DNA from: Siphlonurus alternatus
Taxonomy: Eukaryota > Arthropoda > Insecta > Ephemeroptera > Siphlonuridae
Length of the DNA: 64,000 bases
Assembly: GCA_949825025.1 (NCBI GenBank)
Contig: OX463779.1
Location: forward strand, 47,613,784-47,677,783
Direction of reading: 5' to 3'
Of the stretch, positions 46,640 through 58,432 are shown piece after piece. The notes below the pieces were generated by a model. That model was given only the letters and a program-made list of their open reading frames with translations, made no database searches and was not told the DNA's origin. Position numbers and translations under genes: made by a program. Positions within the stretch are counted from its first letter, which is position 1, and every line of letters begins with the position of its first letter.

Positions 46640-47799
46640 ATTTAAACAACTTAATATTTTCTATATCTTTTAAACAGTGTGGCAGAAAATCATAAATTTG
46701 TATTTATAAATATTTTATTAAATTTTGTAACAAAATTTGCCAATAAATAAATGAATCGCTGTAATACTGAGAATATTCAACAACATTATTTCGATACAAC
46801 TCTGACCATATGTAGTCTGCAAGACCACGCATGTTGACTCAGAGGACACAAGATCCCCGTGGTCCAAGACACGCTGCAATAGCCCCCAGCGACATATGAG
46901 GGCAGAAAGGGTCGCTCGGTACTAATCAATACTGTCTGAAATTCATGACCCTTGCTACTAGAACCCCTAGCCTAATGTCGTCCAGATAACAGCAAGAACT
47001 TTGCCTTGTATACTGCATCCAAACCTATGAAATCTATGTTAATTTTTTGTTAAGCATTTATGTACCTACTAAAATTTACCTTAGGTAGTTCTCCAAATTC
47101 TAAGTTATATTATTTTACTAGTTGTTGGTGAAGCGCTTTTTTGCTAACAAAGAAAACCTCAATTTTGTGTGCTGCTGACAATTTTACTTTTAGTTTAATA
47201 GAATAAAAAAAAACTAGGGGAAATTTCTTAACTTGTATTATGTAAAGTTATTCTATAAAATTAAACTCATTATTCAAATAGTTTCAATGAAAATTTCTAT
47301 AAATGACGTACTATATATATATTATTCTAAAATAATGGCTTTCAAAATGTCACTATTTGACATAATGTAACAAAGTTGAAGAATAGTAACAACACACTAA
47401 ACTTTTAGATACCTAATATAAGGACAATTTTGTACTTAAAGTAACTCTATAATTCAGTAAAAAATTTGTAAAAGTGTGAAAAGTACTGGAAATTAGGTTT
47501 AGTTAAGCCATTTAATGTACTTAATCTTAAAAACTCTAAAAATTCATTATTATAAGGTGTAAATAAAAGTACTGAAAACCCATTAAGTGTTTAAGCATGA
47601 AGCCTTAAAAAATATAATGTAATATAATCTCATGAAATTTTTGAATTCTTTTTTATTTAAAAAAAATATATTGTTTTAATAAAACGTCTTCTAATTTTAA
47701 TTAGTACGTAAATTATTTAAAATTCTAATGAGAATAATAGCGTCATAGCACAGCAGGCGAGCAGGCACTATAAACGATCTGTGAGGATTGGATGACGCA

Positions 47800-48156
47800 A
47801 TAGGCCTGTACGTAAACCCAGTTCGAAGTACTCTGAGCAATTTTACTAACAAAAATCGTGACGTCATCTACACTACACATTTCGTCTTACATCCAGCACT
47901 TTTGACCAATAAAACCCATAATCCAAATACAAATTTAGTACTGAAAAATATTTATTTTTTTATTCTATTATTTCAGTACCAAATTTGTACTTGGATTAAT
48001 ATAAGTGATTTATAGGTCAAAAGTGCTGGATGTAAGACAAAATTGGAACAATTTTGTACTGAAACCAATTCAGAATGTAAAATATTATTGTGTACCTATC
48101 TCAGCTGATGTACTACTCTGTGTACTCCAATTAAGCAGAGTTTACGAACAGACCTA
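47800..48156. mobile_element. Inverted-repeat element K1
   Basis: Ends ATAGGCCTGTACGTAAACCC and GTTTACGAACAGACCTAT. A second, internal hairpin pairs CGTCTTACATCCAGCACTTT with AAAGTGCTGGATGTAAGAC. 357 bp, no convincing ORF. Confidence 0.8.
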
Positions 48157-48546
48157 TACATCGCTCGAGAGCCGCGGGAAAATTTGAAGTGAGGAGAGCT
48201 CTTGAACAGCTGACTGCATTATTGAGATCCGGAGGATGGGGAGGTATTGTGTTGCAATGAGATCTTTTAATGAGTTGCACTTCACATAAAACTAAAGCAG
48301 ATGAAATGTTCTATTCTTCTCCAATGTAGATTTCTTGTAGTGTGCTTTACTGAAGAAAAATAAAGAATGGAATTTATTGATTTTGTTATATTGTTACAAA
48401 GTAAAATGTGAAAAGATATTACTTTTTTTTTTCAATATACTTTTGTGCGTAATACAAGATATTACTGTTTATATAAATTGATTAAATATTCACCACGTTT
48501 ACACGATGGTGCTTAATATAACACGTGAATTCATTGACGACGGATA

Positions 48547-48756
48547 AAGGCGGATCCACATGGCGACAACAATGATGCGACGCGATTTTGACGTAGAAAC
48601 TGTGAAATCCTATGCGGCGGCGAATTCGCTGAGAATCGCGTTAATTATGATGCTCTTTTTCTTTTAATCGCCAAATATGGCCGTCAATGATGTTACAGCA
48701 AATGCGCATTATTCACGTCGCGTCGCAGCCTGGAAATTGCCATGTGAATCCACCTT
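48547..48756. mobile_element. Inverted-repeat element I2
   Basis: AAGGCGGATCCACATGGCGA ... TTGCCATGTGAATCCACCTT, 210 bp. Interior GCGACGCGATTTTGACGTAG and AAATATGGCCGTCAATGATG match I1. H1 lies about 160 bases to the right. Confidence 0.83.
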
Positions 48757-48883
48757 ATCACGTTAATTATAATGCACTTTTTTTAAATCACCAAATATGT
48801 CCGCCAATGGATGTCACAGCAAGTGCGCATTCATTATTCGCTTCGTCGCAAGATTAATCACCATGTGCATCCGCTATAATGTT
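48757..48883 (+). repeat. Tandem partial duplicate of element I2
   Basis: TCACGTTAATTATAATGCAC, AAATCACCAAATATGTCCGC, TCACAGCAAGTGCGCATTCA, CACCATGTGCATCCGC repeat the 3' 125 or so bases of I2 in the same orientation, as in the tandem duplicate of A4. Confidence 0.78.
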
Positions 48884-48919
48884 ATTATTTTGAGGGCGCG
48901 TCGTCAACAAATACGTATT

Positions 48920-49095
48920 AAGGTGAATTTCCATGGAGCGATGACAAGCGGGGCTTGGCGAACTGAGAAAAGCGCACTTGCTGCAATCTCGTATGGCGGC
49001 CATGTTGGTGATAAAATCACTCCCCGCAAGACGAGGAAATCCCAAGCTTCTGATTGGCTGCGACACGCTTTCCCCGCTCCATGTAAATACACCTT
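48920..49095. mobile_element. Inverted-repeat element H1
   Basis: AAGGTGAATTTCCATGGAGC and GCTCCATGTAAATACACCTT are terminal inverted repeats of a 176-bp element; interior ATGGCGGCCATGTTGG and CTCCCCGCAAG. The 123-codon frame across it is accidental. Confidence 0.83.
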
Positions 49096-49481
49096 TAAAC
49101 ACCGTCATGTGAACGTAGTGATTGTCATATTTTATAATAACATAGATTCTGAATTTAAATTAAAATGAAACAAAAATACACACAGAACGTATTAAATCTA
49201 AAATTAACGTTCGCTCTAAGTCTAAAGCTTATGAGTTGATCCTCAGTGTAGTAATATGAATTGACCGAGCGTGATTGTGCCGCGTTAATGCCGCGGTATT
49301 ACCGGCTGTGTGAGTGCTACCCGATCCTCTGAAAACCACCAATATTGAATATTGATTCCCACCGTTACGCCGAGCTGGCAAAATATAAAATTTAGTCCTC
49401 GTGCGGATACAAAAAAAAAAAAAAATAAATAAAAATATGTCATCAGATTTTAGTTATGACACTTTCAATTTTTTGTATACA

Positions 49482-49606
49482 ATAGGCCTGTTCGTAAACC
49501 CTGCTCTGTGTACACTTTCTACACCAAATCGACCTTATATCCCATGTACATTAGGTCGATTGGGTGCAGATGGTGTACACCGACCAGGGTTTACGAACAG
49601 GCCTAA
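49482..49606. mobile_element. Inverted-repeat element K2 (compact hairpin)
   Basis: ATAGGCCTGTTCGTAAACCC and GGGTTTACGAACAGGCCTA flank an interior whose halves also pair (CACCAAATCGACCTTA with TAGGTCGATTGGGTG), so the 125-base unit folds nearly end to end. Part of the same terminal sequence recurs alone at 50168-50182 (ACCTGTTCGTAAGCC). Confidence 0.82.
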
Positions 49607-49683
49607 TATGTTATACCTTACCTCACCATATTTTTAAAAAAAAAAATAATTGTTAACTAATTGTATTTTATATATAACTCTAG

Positions 49684-49946
49684 TATTACCAAGGGATTTT
49701 TTGTCACTCACCAAGGGGGGGGGGGGTCGAATCGAAATAACCCACTCTCAAATCACATGTTAAAAAAAATTGTTCTTTTTATCACTATTTTATTTATTTA
49801 TTTATTTTTTTTTTTGCAGACTAAATTCGGCTAAGGATTACAAATTTTTCAATTTTTTTTTGGTACAGTATCTCATACTTTTTTCCGCTTTAAAAGTGTT
49901 CCGGGTCGTCTCGAACCCTTCCCTTCCCCCCCCCCCTATGGTAATG
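49684..49946. mobile_element. Inverted-repeat element U4
   Basis: ATTACCAAGGGATTTTTTGT, G-run, GTCGAATCGAAATAACCCAC at left; CCGCTTTAAAAGTGTTCCGG, GTCGTCTCGAACCC, C-run and TATGGTAAT at right. TTATTTATTTATTT microsatellite inside. Confidence 0.68.
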
Positions 49947-50933
49947 CTACTATAAGGTTAATATTATATGCTTAAATTTATTATATTGCTATTTTACCAC
50001 TTAAATATAACCTGCGTTGTCACCTGATATTCAAAATACAATGGGAGAAATTTAAAACTTTTCTCATTATAATTACGTTTAGTGTCATTAAATTAGGCTG
50101 ACGCTAACAGCGGTTAGTGAAAAACCTGGATAACTTTGCGGATAATTATTTTGTAAATTGCCCCCAATAAACCTGTTCGTAAGCCATGTTGCTGTGTTTC
50201 CACCATATTTGTTATCCTTGTACAAAAGATTGATCGAGGGCAAAAAAATGTACATGGGGAAGGTATTATAGTATTGCAATCGTATAGGTATGATAATTTT
50301 ATTTTATTTTTAAATAATTAAATTTTTAATCGAACACATGATGCTCAAATATTAAACCATATATGAACGTGACAATAATATAAAAATACATTGTTGATGA
50401 AACAACAATATTGATCTCGTCCTAAATTTAAATTAGGCTCTTTTTATTTTTTTTTAGCATGCATTTTTCATCACACCACCTCTACAATTGTGAAGTAAAA
50501 TTTGCATAAAGTCGCACTGAAACGGCGCACTACTGGCATGTTGTATATTTTATAATTATTTCGTTAAGGTCCTTTTTGTTTGTGCAAGGGAAGTATTAAA
50601 AACATTATTAAATATAAAAGGAATAAAAAAAAACAAGGTTTTGTTGTTATATTTGCATAATTCAGTTTGCATTTTATAGAATCATGCAAGTGGGAGAAAA
50701 TTGCATTTAAAATAAATTGCTTTTATATTGCATACATAATAAAAAAATATATATAAACTTCTAAGGTAGACTGATTTTTCTCTCTACATATAATATATAT
50801 TATATTCAATCTCTATAATACATGTTATAATATAAAATTATTTTATTTAGAATAATTGAATTTACATTTGAACATATCTGACCAAGAGGACATTCTTTCA
50901 CTATTTTTATTAATACAATTTTTGTGAATCGTT
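49947..50933. other. AT-rich DNA, no gene
   Basis: 50089-50182 contains repeat-end text shared with the first 100 bases of the window and with the K terminus; otherwise nothing assigned. Confidence 0.35.
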
Positions 50934-51119
50934 TGGGCTGTCACACACAGAATTGTATTGCATCGTATGATAACAAAATTAGAAACTATATGCAACCAGG
51001 TATATACGTGCTCACACAGCTTCGTTTTGTATCACATGCAATAGTACGTTTCTCATTTAAAAACGGTTCTAAATTTTTATTATTAAATACGATACGATAT
51101 CAGTGTGCGACCTCCCTTA
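50934..51119. mobile_element. Inverted-repeat element G2
   Basis: GGGCTGTCACACACAGAATT ... ACGATACGATATCAGTGTGC, GACCTCCCTTA. Interior TTTCTCATTTAAAAACGG and GCTTCGTTTTGTATCACATG match G4. Confidence 0.8.
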
Positions 51120-52087
51120 CATTTCATGCTGCATTTTACGACTTTTCCATCAAAATTTTATTACCTCCAAGAAAAAGTACACCTGTGCAATTTTGTTCTC
51201 TATGAAAAAAATGTCCTCGGATTTTATTTATATAAAAAAATCATCCTTTTTAACTCACAACGTTGTTTTTTTTTAGTCAAGTTTGCCGTTGGACTTCCTA
51301 ATTTGGCTGCAAAGTTTTCTCGCTATGGAGACAAATGAAGTTTCGCTCATTAGGGATCGCTTTGTGCCTTCTCTTACATTGTTGTGGCCTTTGTGTGCAC
51401 GCAACAATGCTCTTGAGCTGCCAATAATATAATAACGTAAGTTACCACGAAAGTCAAAACAATGAAAAAATATATCGACCAAAATAAAAAAAACTAGTAC
51501 CATCATATTTCCACCCTCCAACTCCCTTCACATACATTTTTTATATTTTACAATTAATTATTAGTTATAAAAGTTGTGTACTCAATTTAAAAAAAAAAAA
51601 ATCGACTTTTGAATATGTTATTTAAAATGAAATATCCCATTAAAAAAGTTGTATTGCAAATTCTATTCATTGGAATCAAATAATGAACATTGTATATTTA
51701 TTTTTTATTTATTGTTACAACAATGCTTGGTTGCTTTGTATGCCCATAGTGTTAAAGTTACTATTTCAGGGTAAACAGTTTTTTTTAAACTTTTAATTCA
51801 GACTCGCGTGGTATTTCATTTATACAATGGATTTTCAAAGCAAAGCTTTCACAATTTTCTCTTTGTTTGATTGTTCTATGAAATTGCTTAAATTAATAGC
51901 TATTATTATAGTATAATGCCTACCATGTGTTTTCTATGACTTTTTCTGGGACAGAAAAGTGGATAAAAAGTCTATCAAGATAATGAATTTTAAATGAAAA
52001 AACAAAAAACACTCATAGTAGAACTATAACGGATAGTGTTTTAAATATTTTGAAATGACTCCACAAATAAAACAAAAATCTCTTACA

Positions 52088-52560
52088 GTGGACAACCTGC
52101 ATGAATTTTTGTATTACAGAAATGAATAGAGGGTATACCAAATTATACTACTCTGATTTTTTTTTCCAGATTTTTTTAAGTCCCAGGACTATATTTAAAA
52201 ATTATTGAAAGTTCTGGAAGTTCTGTTGCCCCCCCCCCTGGATCCTTAGTAAAAAGGATAGATCCTAAACTCCTATTGACGCCTTCAGGGGGCGTGGCTG
52301 CACTTTCAATAATTCTTTAAAACTACAGTATAACAAATCTTAGTTTACGCCCAATTCTATGACGCCAGAGTCCAGACAGACTGGCGCCCTCTATATCCGT
52401 CTTAATAGAATATACAAGATGGCCGTCGCGCGCAGTCAAATCCATACGTAAACTACGATTTGTAATACTGTTAGTTCCAGTGCTCTAAAAAAATATGAAA
52501 AAATCAGAGTAGCATAGCCTTTAATTCCTGCAATATAGAATTTTCATGCAGGTTGTCCAT
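52088..52560. mobile_element. Foldback family B copy (B4) carrying element V
   Basis: Ends TGGACAACCTGCATGAA and TTCATGCAGGTTGTCCA. The left arm contains the C-run near 52231 and GGATCCTTAGTAAAAAGGAT. The right arm is interrupted at 52326-52471 by V. Confidence 0.86.
52326..52471. mobile_element. Small inverted-repeat element V, inside B4
   Basis: About 146 bp with imperfect terminal inverted repeats CAGTATAACAAATCTTAGTT and AACTACGATTTGTAATACTG. TA lies on both sides (52324-52325, 52472-52473). Removing it restores TTAAAACTAGTTCCAG, the expected sequence of the B arm. Much higher GC than its host (GACGCCAGAGTCC, GGCCGTCGCGCGC). Only copy seen. Confidence 0.72.
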
Positions 52561-53305
52561 TTTGACAACAAATTTCTTACTAAAGCTGGTACTAATTTTC
52601 TGTGACATCCTATGAACACACGTTTTTCTATTATACATATGCTTATTCCCAAGAAATTTAGTCTTTTGAATAGTTTTTTTCTACATGATTTTTGTCAGGT
52701 GTAAAGACAATAAGGAGTTCACATTACCTTTAGCTCTCGTATATAGTGAAGCTAGATGCAGTGTCGCCTTTAGGGAAATCATAGAAAAGTGTGTTAGCAG
52801 CAACTAAATAGATTTCTATCTTAACAACATGTAAATGAATAGAAGAATGATGCAAGCAACGTGCAAGGGAGTTTTCCCCAGCGAAACACTTCAGCATAAA
52901 AGTCCTATCAACATAAAGTGATGTTTTAATTAATAGCAAAATAATGCAAATGTAGTTTACAATAAAATAACGTTCACATTTGTTTATAATTAATTCAATA
53001 AAATTCAGTACTGTCATAAAATTAATTTTAAATATTTAATATGAACAAATTATTTTCATTATTATAAATGACTAAAATCATTATAAAATATGTCATTTAT
53101 AGAAATGAAAGCATATGGTATAAAATATAAACTCGTTGTATTAATATGAAGTAATACTGTGAACACGCTTTAAAATGCATTTATTTTAATATGGAAAAAT
53201 TCAAGTACATTTCTGGATACTACGAAATTTACTCCTACTTTGTTTGTCGTTACCACGTTACGTAGTCTATGGAGGTGTAGTGTGGTGAACCAAAACTCTT
53301 TGAAT

Positions 53306-53578
53306 AGGTACTAAATTATCCAAATCTGAATTTTTTCAGATTGTTTTTAGTCCCGGAACGATTTTTAAATAATTATTGAAAGTGCGGTACGCCCCCTGGA
53401 GGCGTCAATAGGCATCTAGGCCCTATTATTTTTATTTAAGGATCCAGGGGGGCCAACATTACTTACAGAATCTTCAATAATTATTTGAAAATAGCTCCGA
53501 GACTAAAAAAAAATCTGAAAAAAATCAAAGTAGCATAATTTAGAATACCCTCTATGCATTTCTGCAATAAAAAAATTC
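53306..53578. mobile_element. Foldback family B copy (B5)
   Basis: GGTACTAAATTATCC, CTGAATTTTTTCAGATTG, CCCCCTGGAGGCGTCAATAG, and complementary right arm to CTATGCATTTCTGCAATAAA. Outer left end eroded. Confidence 0.8.
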
Positions 53579-54789
53579 GTATCGCGTGATTGCAAATCTG
53601 CATCTCTTTGTTCATTGGAGCTCTAGCAAGTGAGGCAGGAGTAAAGTTCATGCCATCCAGAGTTGTACAATTAATTAAGGAGCATCAGCCATCTCGTAGT
53701 AGTTACAAAACGTGTCTCCTGATCACAATGTCAATGTTGGCTCTTGCCGCACTTTAAAGAGACTGATCGTCGTCGAGGGATGATTTGACCTCGAACTCTT
53801 GACGATCAATCACGTGGACAACAGCTAACCCGGAGGTCACGTGAGATCAACAAACAGCTGTTAAATACAAATAAAACTTAATGAGGGAATGTTTGTTCAT
53901 TGATTAAAATTTAAAACAAATTAAATGAACCATAATTTTTAGTTTAACAGTTTTATAAAATAGAAAAAGTAAATATATTAGAATTTATTTTCCGTTACCA
54001 ATATCATGATATATCATGATAAATTCCTGTGATGTTTTTTTGTATATTTGTTTATTTTATCAGTAACATTTTATTTACTCTTTGATAGTGGTTGATTGTA
54101 TAGAAAGAGCTCACACCGCCGTGGTGTAACATCGGGCTTTGATTCGAGCCAGCGAGATATTGTCGCTCTTCGTTGTATATATGGAGAGAAGTTTATAAAA
54201 AAAAAAGTAAAGCTGGATGAATGGAGAAAAAAAGTTGGAGATGAAAAAAACATGGAGAGCGTGATCAGAGAGGTGTGATTATATATTTGACAACTCTTCT
54301 CCTTCTTGATATAAAAATATATATAAAAAAAAGGGAGAAAAATACAAAAAATGTACTTTTTTTTTATAAGTTGAAGTATGCTGTCAAAAGACGTGTGTTG
54401 GGATCGATGATTTTTGTCTGTTTTCAAGGGAGTTGAAAAAAAAAAAGTGAATACCAAGAGACTTTTGTCTGCAGCTTTTCATTGTTAAGAACGTCATTGT
54501 TGCTTGTGGACCAAAAACACCAGCAGACACTGAGCTAACATTTTTGTGATCGCAAATAAAAGAAAAAATGTAATGTGGCTGACAGTGAGTGCATATACAT
54601 ATTCAGTCTCTTCTGCAAACAAAATGTACTGTTCGTTTTTATATAAATTATTTACATTCAAATTTAAATTATTATAATCTTAATTAGTCTTTGTCTTGGT
54701 ACTAATTAATTATAAAGTAATTTTGTCTCAGTACATTTACGAATTCATATATATTTATGTTAGTATTAATCTTGGCTGTCTTTAATAAT
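53579..54789. other. Spacer with a GC-richer patch, no gene supported
   Basis: 53600-53870 is complex sequence (ACGTGGACAACAGC, GGAGGTCACGTGAGATC) with no exon evidence. 54071-54470 has purine/pyrimidine-biased frames on both strands that are low-complexity artefacts. Confidence 0.3.
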
Positions 54790-55058
54790 TAAGGCTTGTC
54801 TCAAACAGGATCGCATGATTTCGCAGCGTATGATAAAAAAATAAGAACTCAATTAAGGTGCATTTTCTTTGAGCGATGTCAAGATGAGGGTTTGGCAGAA
54901 CGAGAAAATCGCACTTGCTTCAATTTCGTATGGCAGCCATGTTGGCGTAAAATTGCTCCCCGCAAGGCGACCAAATCCCGACCTCTGATTGGATGCGGCT
55001 ATTTTTTTTTTATACGATATCATACGATGCGATATACAGCAGTGTGCGACACACCTAA
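54790..55058. mobile_element. Inverted-repeat element G3, carrying an H fragment
   Basis: GGCTTGTCTCAAACAGGATC at left and GATGCGATATACAGCAGTGT then GCGACACACCT at right. The middle is replaced by H sequence (54855-54999). Confidence 0.78.
54855..54999 (+). mobile_element. Element H2 fragment inside G3
   Basis: AAGGTGCATTTTCTTTGAGC, ATGGCAGCCATGTTGGCGTA and CTCCCCGCAAGGCGA match H1 in order, but the right terminal repeat is missing: the match ends at TGATTGGATGCGGC. Confidence 0.8.
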
Positions 55059-56535
55059 TTTTATTTTAAACATATACAGTACGATATATTTATAAATAAT
55101 ATATTGATGACTGAAGCTTACAGAACACTCAAGCTATTATAAAGAACTTGCAGTAGTGTCTCTCTTGTTTGCCATGCGACGGTTGTTGGTAGGCTAAGTT
55201 TCGTTTGTTGGAGACATATGGTTCGCTCTCAAGGTGTAAGTTGGTGGCTGCTGCTCCTTATAAGCAAGAAGCTCTTTGCTTTGTTCGCAGCAGAGATCGG
55301 TTTCAAGAGCCGCTCACTGCACATACAAGCAGGGAAAAAGTATTCAAGCAGTTTCCTTCAGACGGTCTTCTTGAAAAAAAAAAAAAAAAAGATGCAGGGG
55401 AGGATTGAGAAAGAAGCTGCTTTGGCGCCATATTGCGGAGATGGCGCCATTCAAGCATGACGCCATGCAGCAGGTGCACCTAAATCTCTTTTCTCGTCTC
55501 TCTCTCTTTAATACTAGCTTGATATATAATTAGGTCACTTATACAATCAGGTACGCTTTGGTATTACCTTCTATATAACATTAAAGCTATTCAATGTTTT
55601 ATCAGTAAAGTGTACTATAATTTTCAATTCAACGTTTTTTTAATAATATGCTTGAAAAAGTAATTTCAATGAGCTAATTACGAAACAATTATGTACTATT
55701 TAAAATGAGAGGCATGTCAAGCTTAATGCTTTTATAAATAAATAATAAACTTTTTAAATTAAATTAACGTTATTTCAACATAAATTATTTTCAGTATTAT
55801 ATTATTTAAATGAAAAAAAACACACACATTATTTACAAGCATTTTTATACCTAATTTAGTTTATATTCAAAAATAAATAATAAAAAAGGTCATAAAAAAA
55901 GGCAGTGCAGATAAAGGAGGAAAAAGAAAAAATAGTTCTAGATAGAATTAAAAGGCAATAAAATAATTCCATGATAAAGTAACGAATGAATAAGTTTATA
56001 TATTTTTTGAAACATATGTTTCTATACATGTTGGTTGGTGTGTCTAATTCTGAGCAAGGCCTCCAAATTCGCCATTTGTGTGTATGAGATGGAGAGGGGG
56101 GGAGGGAGGAGGCGCCGCTCTTGGCATCGTGCCCCCCCCCCCCCCCCCGCCATATCAGCCCTGGGTCCGAGCGGAAAAAACACTGAGTTATGCACCCCTC
56201 ACACACTACCAAATACATTTTTTTTGTCTGTATATGTGCTTTTGGCAACTTTATATATTGGATCAGTAATATAATATATTTATATTTATAAATTGTATAA
56301 CCTCAAATTGTGTAATTATAAAGTATATAAAATATTTTAAAGTTATATTTTGATTCATTAAAATTTAATTGGTATTAAAATGCTTATATTAAAATTAATT
56401 CATTTAGAAATTTATATAAAAGACTAACATTTTCTTAATATTGCGAGAGATGCATAGATTGAAAATGCACTCCAATTTTTTTTTAATCTATGTTAATGCT
56501 CCATCTGTTCAGAAACATAATGGATAAATTACATA
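55059..56535. other. Spacer with two unusual patches, no gene supported
   Basis: 55130-55490 is GC-richer with an 80-codon frame (MVRSQGVSWWLLLLISKKLF...) broken by a poly-lysine A-run; no domain. 56080-56170 has a G-rich segment and a 16-base C-run around GGCGCCGCTCTTGG. Confidence 0.3.
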
Positions 56536-56868
56536 ATTTTTTTTTATTACAGAAATGGATAGAAGGTGCAATGTTATACTAAACTGATTTTTGTCCAGAT
56601 TTTTTAAGATCCCGGGAATTATTTTTTTTTAAATATTATTGAAAATACAGAGAAATTAAGGCGTCAATAGGCGTCACTTCTTAATAAAAAGATTGGGATT
56701 AAAAGGGTCGTGGGTTCAAATCCAAACATTGATCAACTTTTTTAGCACTACTTTCTGGGCTCAGAAAAATTTGGGAAAAAAAAAACAAAAAAAAAAAAAC
56801 ATAGTAGCATTACTTTGCATCCTCTATCCCCAATTCTGCAATGAAAATTGTCATGAAAGTTATCCATT
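56536..56868. mobile_element. Foldback family B variant (B6)
   Basis: ATTACAGAAATGGATAGAAG, GCAATGTTATACTAAACTGA, then GGCGTCAATAGGCGTCACTT and GGGTTCAAATCC, and the right arm to CCAATTCTGCAATGAAAATT. Poly-A tracts near 56775-56800. Confidence 0.78.
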
Positions 56869-57102
56869 GCTTGAGTTACTTTAAAAATTTCAAACTACTA
56901 CACAGCTTATAAATGCAACAAATAAGAATGAAGATGAGAATTTATTTTTTAGCAATAAAAATATTATGAATTATTAAAAATATTTGTGTAAAATTCATTC
57001 TGTATCTATAATTTTAAATTACTCTTACAAAATCTCCAAGTTATTTTATCAAGTTTTACAAGATAATAACGGTCAGAAAGACGCGAAAAGAATGAGAAAA
57101 AT

Positions 57103-57287
57103 AAGGGCTGTCTCATACAGAATCACATGATTATACAGCGTAATGATAAAAAAATATTAACCTATGCTTTCAGGTGTATACGTGCACGCAACTTCGTTTC
57201 GTATCGCATCTAAACGTTTCTCATTTATAACTGTTTCTAAATTTTCGAAGTCATACGATACGAAAAAGCAGTGTGCGACATCCCTTA
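57103..57287. mobile_element. Inverted-repeat element G4
   Basis: AAGGGCTGTCTCATACAGAA ... AGCAGTGTGCGACATCCCTT. The ends pair, with ACGATACGAA in the right arm. 185 bp. Confidence 0.8.
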
Positions 57288-58230
57288 CGCTGCGACACTC
57301 TCTATATACCAGCCATACAAATAGTTGGGGGGACCAAAATGTCTGCATGAAGAAGCAAAAAAATATCAGGCAAAATGTTAATGTAGGAAACATAACTTGA
57401 GAACCCTCTCTCCATTTAGCATTCAAGAAAACTCTGCTTGCTTTATATATACAACATGGAATATAAATACGAACAAGAAGAAGTCCACTGGCTTCTATTT
57501 TATATATATTTTTTTATAACTGTCTTCTCTATATAAGAGATACACCACATAAAACCATTTTATTGCCTCAACAATTTTTACATAAGTTGCTACAGATTTG
57601 TGTATAAGCGGCATTTAAATAATGAACAAAAGAGAGACAAAAAAATAAATAATAATAAACCACAAAAAATTTTAAGAGTACTACTAGCAATGACATTTGA
57701 ATTACATCTACTTTATATTAAAATATATAAAAAAAATATATACTTGAGAGTATTATTTTTATTCAAACAGGGACTTTATAATACACATGTATAAAATATT
57801 TTATATAAAGTTGAGATTGATGTATTGTTAATATTTAAAACTCGTATGTTACATTATTTAATATAAATGATAGAATACTAAAGGGAAAACATTTACACTT
57901 CTGTGTCTAAATATTCAGAGAATACTTAATATTTTGATCGCTAATAAAATAGTACAAGTGATTTATATGATAACCACAAAGAAAAAATGTTGGTATTTGT
58001 AAATTTTAAACTGGCATATGTCTAGAAAATTTTCATTTTAATGCAATTCAATAACCCATAAAATTAAACATTAGACGTATGTTTGTATATGGCTGTACTT
58101 GTATTGATAGGATATCACATTTATTTAAACAGTATATATATTTTAATTATTATACATATATGCTCAAATTTAAGCATTGTTTATTAATTATATATTTAAA
58201 TTAACATTTCTAAGACACAAATCGTCTCTC
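57288..58230. other. AT-rich DNA, nothing assigned
   Basis: No frame, hairpin or repeat match beyond simple AT-rich sequence. Confidence 0.4.
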
Positions 58231-58383
58231 GTCCAGAATGAGCTATCTGTCTACCAGAATTTCGTTGCAATAATGATTCGTCTGCTATTTCAGGTGAGCG
58301 CAATTATGAGCTGTAAATTGATATAAAATAAAGCTCATTATTGCAACTAAATCGTGGTAGGCAGATAGCTTATTATTTCTGAC
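58231..58383. mobile_element. Hairpin element P
   Basis: AATGAGCTATCTGTCTACCA, GAATTTCGTTGCAATAATGA pair with TCATTATTGCAACTAAATCG, TGGTAGGCAGATAGCTTATT. Single copy here, 50 bases left of F2. Confidence 0.7.
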
Positions 58384-58432
58384 AAGGGATAAAATAACAT
58401 TCTAATTTTCTTTTCTAATTTTGTAACATATT

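Larger units (their letters stand above)
42593..47799. other. 5 kb mostly featureless AT-rich DNA
   Basis: Holds AG tracts, the small hairpin at 43268 and element N2. 45160-45400 and 46810-47030 are GC-richer unassigned patches. The 112-codon minus-strand frame at 45519-45857 has no recognisable domain and biased AT-rich codons. Confidence 0.35.

Noticed and set aside
48797..49168. 123-codon plus-strand frame
   Set aside because: Spans the end of the I2 tandem duplicate and the whole of element H1; it is not conserved in the related H2.
54071..54457. 128-codon minus-strand frame rich in F, S and K
   Set aside because: Low-complexity pyrimidine-rich sequence with no domain; the opposite strand is equally open.
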